Positions 1 through 6,164 of a stretch of 46,868 bases of DNA are shown here, one piece after another. Position numbers and translations under genes: made by a program. Every line of letters begins with the position of its first letter. Position 1 is the first letter of the stretch. Origin of the DNA: an uncultured Collinsella sp. (lineage in GTDB: Bacteria > Actinomycetota > Coriobacteriia > Coriobacteriales > Coriobacteriaceae); contig URKG01000013.1 in assembly GCA_900548265.1 (NCBI GenBank), forward strand, positions 1-46,868. Direction: 5' to 3'. The notes beneath the pieces were generated by a model, which was not told the origin of the DNA, made no database searches, and saw nothing but the letters and a program-made list of their open reading frames with translations.

Positions 1-316
1 CATCTTGAACACCTTTCGCTCTTAAATAGGTGTCCAATTCATCATACCCACTCCATGGATACGCCTAGGCGCGGTCCAAGAAATCGTCCGCACCCCCTTA
101 TGGCCCATGTAGTCCGTATTTCACCGCAACTAATTGTAAGGGTGGATTTTGATGCCGTTGGGAGGGTCGTAGCGATCATCTACCGAGAGTGGAAATATTT
201 TTTGAAGCTCTGACCTGCGACGTCAAGCTTTTGGTCAGCTTTTGGCAAGGTATTTAAATGCCGTTCTGCGATAGCGTAAAGGCGTTCACTCGTTCTTGAC
301 TGTTATGGTGCGGGTC
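1..316. other. Left-edge non-coding region with possible start of a divergent gene
   Basis: No convincing complete gene. On the minus strand the first three bases read as an ATG, preceded at normal distance by an AAAGGTG ribosome-binding site and, further up, a TATGAT box. A divergent gene may therefore begin at the very edge, with its body outside the window. A half copy of the dispersed hairpin repeat lies in the middle. A direct repeat AGCTTTTGG occurs twice near position 230, just ahead of the first gene. No confident promoter for the first gene could be assigned. Confidence 0.35.
111..131. repeat. Half copy (one arm) of the GTTGCGGTGAAATA hairpin repeat
   Basis: AGTCCGTATTTCACCGCAAC is identical to the right arm of the complete element near 1.4 kb. 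No matching left arm is found upstream within the visible 110 bases, so this is a solitary arm, either decayed or cut by a rearrangement. Confidence 0.75.
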
Positions 317-1315
317 ATGTCCAATAAAGCTAAACATTTTCCGAAGTCATATGCCAAGATGCTGTTTTCCGCTCTCGGGATTCATCATGACGAGCAGCTA
401 TTGATAACGACTGATCCTTGGGATGAGCGGCGCGCGCGTGAGCTTATGCAGGAAGAGCTTTTAATTCGACTCTATAACCATGTGTACGCCGATCCTGTTT
501 ATTGGAGCCACCTTGACGTGGAAGCCCGCATTTTCCAGCTTGCATCTGCTATTGCGGCCGTCGAACCGGATGCCATTTTCTGCGGTTCAACGGCGGCATT
601 GCTGTACGGTATCGGCTCTGCTTACTCGCTGCTTAATGCCGTTCAGATGTTGTTGCCGAGATCTACCAGGCGCGATACATATGAGTTCGTTGAGTATCGT
701 CGATGGCGCCCAGGTGAGTTATGGCGGCTCGGCCCGTTTACGCTGACGGACCCCTATCGGACGGTGGTCGATATTGCCCGCGCGAGTGCATTTCGGTATG
801 CGCTTGGCTACGCCGATGGATTGGCTCGTGAGTATGATGTCGACCGCGAGGAGCTGCGTGCGTATGCACAGGCCAATTGTCGCGGTTTGCATGGCATCGC
901 CCGTGCGTTTGGCGTGTTCGAGCATATGGACGGGAGGTCGGATAACGGGGGAGAGTCCGAGGCGCGAGCGGCAATGATCCTTGCTGGAGTCGTTGCGCCT
1001 GAGCTTCAGGTTGAGATTGCTCGACCAGGAAATGCCGGCTATTATCTGGCAGATTATGGTTGGCGGATGCCAGATGGGTCATGGATGTTGGCAGAGCTTC
1101 ATGGTTTGGGTAAGTTTGAGGACGAAACTCAAAAAGATTTGGAACATGCTGCGGCAAAAACTTATCGAGCCGCCTTATTGCGCGATGCGAACTTACGTGC
1201 CATGGGTCATAACGTCATTCATTTCAAGCTATCGGACACATATGATGTCGAAGAGTTTGGCGCTATGATGCGCGGCTACGGTATCCCAACTACAAAGCCT
1301 TTTGCGGATTCCTGA
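317..1315 (+). CDS. AbiEi/DUF559-like protein (N-terminal AbiEi-type region, C-terminal nuclease-like fold)
   Basis: Predicted cytoplasmic protein of 332 residues if translation starts at MSNKAKHF; an in-frame ATG lies 12 bases upstream and neither has a strong ribosome-binding site. The middle part (ALLYGIG, TDPYRTVVDIAR) resembles the AbiEi-type proteins common in Actinobacteria. The C-terminal third ends in AELHG followed by RDANLRAMGHNVIHF. That is the layout of DUF559/very-short-patch-repair-like endonuclease domains: an acidic E-x-H strand, then an RD...L...G helix-strand. Related proteins are often annotated as type IV toxin-antitoxin components, but no cognate AbiEii-type nucleotidyltransferase toxin is next to it. 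A role in defence or DNA processing is an inference; the function is not known. Confidence 0.6.
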   Translation: MSNKAKHFPKSYAKMLFSALGIHHDEQLLITTDPWDERRARELMQEELLIRLYNHVYADPVYWSHLDVEARIFQLASAIAAVEPDAIFCGSTAALLYGIGSAYSLLNAVQMLLPRSTRRDTYEFVEYRRWRPGELWRLGPFTLTDPYRTVVDIARASAFRYALGYADGLAREYDVDREELRAYAQANCRGLHGIARAFGVFEHMDGRSDNGGESEARAAMILAGVVAPELQVEIARPGNAGYYLADYGWRMPDGSWMLAELHGLGKFEDETQKDLEHAAAKTYRAALLRDANLRAMGHNVIHFKLSDTYDVEEFGAMMRGYGIPTTKPFADS

Positions 1316-1347
1316 TAGCAGAGACAACCGACTCCGCCGCCCAACAA

Positions 1348-1417
1348 TAAGTTGCGGTGAAATACGGACTAAAGGCTACTCAGAGACATAAAACAGTCCG
1401 TATTTCACCGCAACTTA
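1348..1417. repeat. Dispersed palindromic hairpin element, copy 1 (23-bp perfect arms)
   Basis: Arms at 1348-1370 and 1395-1417 are perfect reverse complements over 23 bases, built on GTTGCGGTGAAATACGGACT, around a 24-base spacer. It sits between the convergent ends of the AbiEi-like gene and the PIN toxin gene. There is no T-tract on either side, so it is not a typical intrinsic terminator. Confidence 0.9.
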
Positions 1418-1430
1418 GGGTGGGATGGGG

Positions 1431-1907
1431 CTAGTGGCGGGATTGGTGGCGGAGCTTGTCGATGGTGGAGTCGGTGCTTCGGCTGCGGGCTTCGGCGGCG
1501 CGGTCGCGGGCGTCGGCTGCGGTTTGGCGCTTGCGACGGTAATCAATCATGCCTTGGATGATGGGCTTGCCAAAGCTCACGACATCATCGTTGTAGATGG
1601 CGGTTCGGGCTGCGAGGAGGCAGTCGGTAAAGTCCATATGGGTCTTGCCAAAGAGTTTGACGGCAAGGGCGACAACGGTGGGCTCGTCGACCATGACGTC
1701 ATCGAGCAACCTTTTCAAGGCCGCAGCAATCTCAACGCGGGGAACCTTATAGACGTCGCGCAGCGTGACTACGACGCGCGTGATGATTTCGGGGTAGACG
1801 CGAAAGGTGCGTGTGGCGATGACCTTGGCGGCGCGCGGTGACAGAACTTCGTCGTCGTTAAGCAGATAGCGCAGGATGACGGTCTCGTCGATGATGGTGC
1901 TACTCAT
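1431..1907 (-). CDS. PIN-domain ribonuclease toxin (VapC-like)
   Basis: A 158-residue protein with a PIN (PilT N-terminus) nuclease layout. An early Asp in IIDETVILRYLL, a Glu in YPEIITRVVV, an Asp in the MDFTDCLLAA helix, and acidic residues in the later NDDVVSFGKP segment match the metal-binding positions of VapC toxins. PIN toxins cut RNA and are held inactive by a bound antitoxin. The start codon overlaps the last codons of the upstream antitoxin gene by 8 bases, so the two are translationally coupled. The last 35 residues are charged and probably disordered, an extension beyond the usual 130-residue PIN toxin. Toxicity is inferred from family and context. Confidence 0.8.
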   Translation of the reverse strand: MSSTIIDETVILRYLLNDDEVLSPRAAKVIATRTFRVYPEIITRVVVTLRDVYKVPRVEIAAALKRLLDDVMVDEPTVVALAVKLFGKTHMDFTDCLLAARTAIYNDDVVSFGKPIIQGMIDYRRKRQTAADARDRAAEARSRSTDSTIDKLRHQSRH

Positions 1908-2223
1908 GGATATCTACTTCCTTGGGACCCAAAATCGAATCGTCGCTTTCTGTAGCAAGGTACTCAATCCAGGCATTGCGCTCCTCGGAGCGGCGATTGG
2001 GATCTCCATATGCTTTGAGCGATCCATAGGCGGCGGTGCCGTCCTTTGAGCGCACGGCGACCGGCTGAAAGGGAAGCTTGCGCATCAAAATGCTCTGCGA
2101 GACAAAAAGGCGAACGGCCTCGGCAAGCGATGTGCCCATGGCGTCGTAGAGGCGCTCGGCATGCTGCTTGTCTTCCTCGCGAATGCGCACCTGCAGGATG
2201 GCTCGTTTTTGAGTCGATGTCAT
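1900..2223 (-). CDS. RelB/DinJ-type antitoxin
   Basis: A 107-residue protein. The N-terminal half reads as a RelB/DinJ ribbon-helix-helix region: a beta strand AILQVRIREED, then helices around AERLYDAMGTSLAEAVRLFV and the characteristic LPFQP. The remainder is a polar, acidic tail likely to wrap the toxin. Such antitoxins bind their own promoter and neutralise the partner. ATG at 2223 was chosen over the adjacent GTG because GGGAGG lies 6 bases upstream. It is the first gene of a two-gene unit with the PIN toxin. RelB/DinJ antitoxins usually pair with RelE/YafQ toxins, so pairing with a PIN protein is less common. Confidence 0.82.
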   Translation of the reverse strand: MTSTQKRAILQVRIREEDKQHAERLYDAMGTSLAEAVRLFVSQSILMRKLPFQPVAVRSKDGTAAYGSLKAYGDPNRRSEERNAWIEYLATESDDSILGPKEVDIHE

Positions 2224-2447
2224 CACTGGCCTCCCTTAATGAGCGTGCAATATAGTCGGTCAAATGCGGCACGTGCCGATACCTGAGCATCTTATAACTA
2301 TTACTTTATTTCGCTCAAGTAAATAACCATTAACTTGAATACAAGCGTAGTACATCCAAAATGAGAGCGCGTAAAAATCTCAGAGGTGTACGCATGTAAT
2401 ACACTCACCTTTATAGCTTTTAGAGAATAATTCCAACCTGCCAAAAC

Positions 2448-2473
2448 CCCTGCAATACACCCGTATTGCAGGG
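2448..2473. promoter_or_regulatory. Perfect 11-bp inverted repeat, putative operator upstream of the formate operon
   Basis: CCCTGCAATAC, four bases ACCC, then GTATTGCAGGG: a perfect 11-bp dyad with no T-tract. It lies about 200 bases upstream of the first formate-operon gene. The size and symmetry fit a dimeric transcription factor site. The cognate regulator is unknown; no regulator gene is in the operon. Confidence 0.55.
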
Positions 2474-2536
2474 CCTATGCTCAAGTTTGCCACCTGCAAC
2501 TGCGTATATTTAGCCTGTATATCGTTGGAGGAACTC

Positions 2537-2643
2537 TATCGAAGCGCCTGTTTCGCCGCATGCGCTTCGATACGCCGATGCCGGACCACGGGCGGTCCGG
2601 GGCAACGTCGACAGGGTCTCTCCGGCATGGGATTCAGGAGGGA
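2537..2643 (+). promoter_or_regulatory. Structured 5' leader of the formate operon, candidate translational switch
   Basis: An 11-bp perfect stem (2537-2547 with 2562-2572) is followed by two mutually exclusive pairings: CCGGACC/GGTCCGG (2581-2587 with 2594-2600), or ATGCCGGA/TCCGGCAT (2578-2585 with 2621-2628). A third segment, CTCTCC just before 2624, can pair with the GGAGGG of the ribosome-binding site. It is free only if the second pairing does not form. This is the logic of a translational riboswitch. It rests on pairing alone; no known aptamer consensus was recognised. Confidence 0.4.
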
Positions 2644-2652
2644 GTGAACAAC

Positions 2653-3171
2653 ATGGGCAATAAACGAGTCGTGGCTGATTCTTCACGCTGCATTGGGTGC
2701 CAAACCTGTATGGCGGCGTGCATCGAGGCACACGATATTCCCGGCAACATCGCCGCACCTCGCTTGCGCGTAACGCGCACCTACGAGATTTCCGCGCCGG
2801 TGGCATGTCACCACTGCGAGGACGCTCCGTGCGCCAAGGCCTGCCCCACGGGCGCCTTGTTCTTTGATCCAAAGAACCATCGCATCGGCGTCAACGAGGA
2901 CAACTGCATCGGTTGCAAGAGCTGCGTCATGGCATGCCCCTTTGGCGCCGTGAGCGTGGCGACCACGCAGGTCCCCGTCTTGATGGGCGACGTGCGCGTG
3001 GGTTCGCAGACTAAGAGCTTCGTGCTCAAGTGCGACCTGTGCGTGGACCGTCCCGGCGGTCCGGCGTGTGCCGAGGCGTGTCCGACCAAGGGCCTCACCC
3101 TGGTAGACGAGGAGCGTCTGGCAGAACTGACTGCCGAGCGTGCCCGCGCCACCATCGAAAACGAGGCGTAA
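2653..3171 (+). CDS. hydN: HydN-like 4Fe-4S electron-transfer protein
   Basis: A 172-residue cytoplasmic ferredoxin-like protein with four Cys clusters: CIGCQTC...C, CHHCEDAPC...C, CIGCKSC...C and CDLCVDRPGGPAC...C. This is the four-cubane layout of HydN, HycB and related subunits that pass electrons from formate dehydrogenase H. Length matches E. coli HydN (about 175). The start MGNKRVV is chosen because AGGAGGGAG lies just upstream; an in-frame ATG at 2560 falls inside the structured leader. It is the first gene of the formate operon, directly ahead of fdhF, so it probably accepts electrons from that enzyme. Confidence 0.88.
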   Translation: MGNKRVVADSSRCIGCQTCMAACIEAHDIPGNIAAPRLRVTRTYEISAPVACHHCEDAPCAKACPTGALFFDPKNHRIGVNEDNCIGCKSCVMACPFGAVSVATTQVPVLMGDVRVGSQTKSFVLKCDLCVDRPGGPACAEACPTKGLTLVDEERLAELTAERARATIENEA

Positions 3172-3245
3172 GCGTCGGGCCACAGGCCCAATGATTGTCA
3201 AATAAGTACCGAGTATTCGGTAGCAGAGAAAGGAAGGAGGGTGTC

Positions 3246-5468
3246 ATGGAGAAGCATAAAGTGATCTGCCCGTACTGCGGCGCCGGTTGCCAGTTTAACC
3301 TCTTGGTCCAAAACGGCCAGGTTGTGGGTACCGAACCGCTCAACGGCATCACCAATCAGGGCGAGCTGTGCCTTAAGGGCATGAGCGGCTACGACTTCAT
3401 CAACGACACCAAGATCTTGACTCCCCGCGTACTGCACCCGATGATCCGCCGCACCAAGGGCGCGGATCTTGAGCGCGTAAGCTGGGACGAGGCACTGGAT
3501 TTCACCGCATCTAAGATGCAGGCCATAATTGACGAATATGGTCCTAACGCTGTCATGACCACCGGCTCCTCGCGAGGCGGCGGCAATGAGGCGAATTACG
3601 TCATGCAGAAGTTTACGCGTGCGTGCATCGGCACCCACAGCGTAGACAACTGCGCCCGTACTTGACACGGCCCTACTGTCCTCGGTCTGATGGACACGGT
3701 TGGTTCAGGTTGCATGTCATGCTCCATCCCCGGTATGGAGGATGCGGGCTGCATTTTCCTCTTCGGCTATAACCCTGCCGATTCGCACCCCATCGTCGCA
3801 AGGCGTATCGTGCGAGCCAAAGAAAAGGGTTGCAAGATCATCGTCGCCGATCCGCGCCATATCGAAACCGCGCGTATCGCCGATCTCTACCTTCCGATCA
3901 AGAACGGTTGCAACGTCGCGTTCCTCAACGCCTTTGCCAACTGCTTGGTCAACGATGGCCTCTACGACAAGGAATTCGTCGCCGAGCACACGAACGGCTT
4001 TGACGAGTGGTGGGAGACCATCAAGAACTACACTCCCGAATCCGTACAGGACATCACGGGTGTTGAGCCCGCGTTGATCCACCAAGCTGCCGAGATGTAC
4101 GCCACGGCGAAGCCCTCTGCCATCATTGGCTGGGGCATGGGCGTATGCCAGCAGAAGCAGAACCTGAAGACGGTGCACACCATCGCCTCCATCGCCTGTG
4201 TTGCCGGCCAGATCGGCAAACCCAATTCCGGCCTCGCGCCCGTGCGTGGTCAGAACAACGTCCAGGGCTCCTGCGATATGGGCATGCTGCCCAACCTGTA
4301 CCCTGGCTACCAGAAGGTCACCGACCCGGCAGTGCGCGCCAAGTTTGCCAAGGCTTGGGGCGTGCCCGAGGAAAAGCTCCCGCTCGAGGAGGGCTACAAG
4401 CTCACCGACCTGGGCCACCTGGTCGACGAGGGCAAGGTGCACTGCTTCTACAACTACGGCGAGGACCCGGTGCAGACCGAGCCCGATTCGGCCGGTATGC
4501 GCAAGACGCTCTCCGAGCTGGATCTGTTCATTTGCCAGGACATCTTTATGACGCAGACGACCATGCTCGCCGACGTCATCCTGCCTGCCACCTCTTGGGG
4601 TGAGCACGAGGGTGTCTTTACCGCATCCAATCGTAGCTTCCAGCACTTTGACGCGGCTGTTCCGCCCAAGGGCGAGTGCCGTCACGACTGGGAGATCTTC
4701 GCGGACCTGTCCACGCGCATGGGCTATCCCATGCACTACGACAACACCGAGCAGATCTGGAACGAGTGCATTAGCCTGTGCCCCAACTTTGTGGGCGCGA
4801 CCTACGAGAAGATGGCTCCCGAGGGCGGTTACGCCCAGTGGCCCGTCAAGAGCACCGATGTGAACGACCACGGTACGCCCGACATGTTCGCTGGTGGCAA
4901 GTTCACCACCAAGGACGGCCGCGCCAACCTGATGGCGCACGACTGGGAGGCACCCTCCGAGCTTCCCGACGATGAGTACCCGCTCATCCTGTGCACCGTC
5001 CGCGAGGTCGGCCACTACAGCTGCCGCTCGATGACCGGCAACTGCAAGACGCTGGCGCTGCTCGCCGACGAGCCCGGCTTTGTCCGTATGAATCCCGCGG
5101 ACGCCCAGGCGCGCGGCATCAAGAATGGCGACATCGTCTCGATTCACAGCCGCCGCGGCCAGGTATACAGCCGCGCCGACGTGAGCGATCGCATCAACAA
5201 GGGCACGGTCTACATGACCTACCAGTGGTGGATCGGCAAGTGCAACGAGCTGACCATTCACAAGGTCGACCCGGTCTCGCATACGCCCGAGGACAAGTTC
5301 TCCGCCTGCCAGGTCGACGCTATCGCCGACCAGGTTTGGGCAGAGGGCGAGGTGGAGCGTCAGTACACCGAGCTCAAGCAGGCTCTGGTGGACGCCGCCG
5401 CTCCCCAGGACGTTGAGCCCGGCGCCGCCAAGTTCGACGACGAGACGCACGTGAACCAAATCGTGTAG
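3246..5468 (+). CDS. fdhF: Formate dehydrogenase H, selenocysteine-containing catalytic subunit
   Basis: Oxidises formate to CO2 using a bis-molybdopterin guanine dinucleotide Mo (or W) centre and one 4Fe-4S cluster. The frame is interrupted by TGA at 3663-3665, but translation continues in the same frame for nearly 600 codons. Context NCART-(TGA)-HGPTV matches the active-site selenocysteine of E. coli FdhF, and the TGA is codon 140, the same number as in E. coli. The N-terminal CPYCGAGC plus GELCLKG binds the cluster. Total length is 740 residues with Sec (E. coli 715). The start is set by AAAGGAAGGAGG 5 bases upstream. No twin-arginine signal, so cytoplasmic. The flanking ferredoxin and Hyf hydrogenase genes place it in a formate hydrogenlyase. 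It should not be read as two genes or a pseudogene. Confidence 0.96.
3663..3696 (+). promoter_or_regulatory. SECIS element of fdhF (selenocysteine insertion signal)
   Basis: The UGA codon is followed by a hairpin TGTCC/GGACA (3677-3681 with 3692-3696) whose 10-base loop presents GGTCT (3684-3688). GGTCT starts exactly 18 bases after the UGA, the same spacing as in E. coli fdhF as I recall that sequence. The bacterial SECIS loop GGUCU is bound by domain 4 of SelB, whose gene is in this window. Confidence 0.88.
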
Positions 5469-5489
5469 TCCCGTTCTCGTTGGCTTTTT

Positions 5490-5528
5490 GGGCCGGGCGT
5501 CCCGTACGTTCGGGAGCCCGGCCCGTTA
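5490..5528 (+). terminator. Hairpin between fdhF and hyfA, possible attenuator
   Basis: GGGCCGGGC pairs with GCCCGGCCC (9 bp), with an inner CCCG/CGGG, followed by GTTATTTT. The T-run is interrupted, so read-through is likely. It could set a lower hydrogenase-to-dehydrogenase transcript ratio or protect the 3' end of the fdhF message. Confidence 0.55.
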
Positions 5529-5546
5529 TTTTGAAAGGAAGTGGGG

Positions 5547-6164
5547 ATGAACCGCTTCATCGACATCAACCCGGAGAGGTGCATCGGCTGCGGAACATGC
5601 CAGTCCGCCTGTGCCGACGCCCACCGGATGCAGGGTCTTCAGGATACGCCGCGCCTGGCGCTCGTGAAGACCGGCGGTATTTCGGCCGCCCTTGCCTGCC
5701 ACCATTGCGAGGGTGCCCCCTGCGCCGAGGTCTGCCCGGTGAATGCCATCGAGCACGATGGCGACCGCATCCACGTCAAGGAGCAGGAGTGCATCGGGTG
5801 CAGACTGTGCGCCATCGCGTGCCCCTTCGGAGCCATCCATCCCGATGGCACGTCTATCGCCGGCGTCGCAGGCATGTGCGACCCGACGCCTTCGTATCCT
5901 AAGTCCCTGAGCAGCCTGCTTGCGTGGGCTCCTGGTCAGTACACCTGCGCCGTCAAGTGCGACCTGTGCGCCTTCGATCCGGACGGCCCGCATTGTGTGG
6001 CGGCGTGCCCCACCAAGGCACTGACCGTCATGGGCGGCGCGGCCGATCGCGAGCTCGACGAGGCCAAGCGCCTGCGCTCGATCGAAAACGGTCCCGTCGT
6101 CGACGTTACCGCTGTGGCCCAGGGCCTTTCCGAGAAAGCAGAAGGGAGCGTAAACAATGGATAG
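5547..6164 (+). CDS. hyfA: Hydrogenase-4 subunit A / HycB-like 4Fe-4S protein
   Basis: A 205-residue polyferredoxin with four Cys clusters (CIGCGTC...C, CHHCEGAPC...C, CIGCRLC...C, CDLCAFDPDGPHC...C). The length equals E. coli HyfA (205). In formate hydrogenlyase this subunit links formate dehydrogenase H to the hydrogenase arm. ATG at 5547 is preferred over the GTG 6 bases earlier because AAAGGAAG is then well spaced. It overlaps hyfB by 8 bases. It is a paralogue of the HydN-like protein at the start of the operon. The insert between the third and fourth clusters (around MCDPTPSYPKSLSSLL) is absent from the HydN-like copy. Confidence 0.88.
   Translation: MNRFIDINPERCIGCGTCQSACADAHRMQGLQDTPRLALVKTGGISAALACHHCEGAPCAEVCPVNAIEHDGDRIHVKEQECIGCRLCAIACPFGAIHPDGTSIAGVAGMCDPTPSYPKSLSSLLAWAPGQYTCAVKCDLCAFDPDGPHCVAACPTKALTVMGGAADRELDEAKRLRSIENGPVVDVTAVAQGLSEKAEGSVNNG

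Larger units (their letters stand above)
2224..2652. other. Intergenic regulatory region between the toxin-antitoxin unit and the formate operon
   Basis: A 429-base gap, AT-rich in its first half (2290-2520), which is unusual in this GC-rich window. It must hold the divergent promoters of the antitoxin and the formate operon. It contains the perfect palindrome and structured leader listed separately, plus a weak inverted repeat GTGTA...TACAC at 2386-2404. TATATTTA near 2503 is a possible -10 box, but I could not match it to a convincing -35. Confidence 0.5.

Noticed and set aside
1348..1417. GTTGCGGTG hairpins as ordinary intrinsic terminators
   Set aside because: No T-tract on either side in most copies, long 24-25-base loops, and genuine terminators already exist beside several of them.
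1425..1841. Plus-strand Gly/Val-rich frame over the PIN toxin
   Set aside because: Low-complexity shadow of the minus-strand toxin gene, which has clear PIN motifs and a coupled antitoxin.
2537..2643. Known Moco riboswitch before the formate operon
   Set aside because: Tempting by context, but the characteristic conserved segments of that motif were not recognised; kept only as a generic candidate switch.
3246..5468. fdhF as a nonsense-interrupted pseudogene or two separate genes
   Set aside because: The TGA falls at the known selenocysteine site, a SECIS hairpin follows at the right spacing, the frame continues intact, and selA, selB and selC are present.
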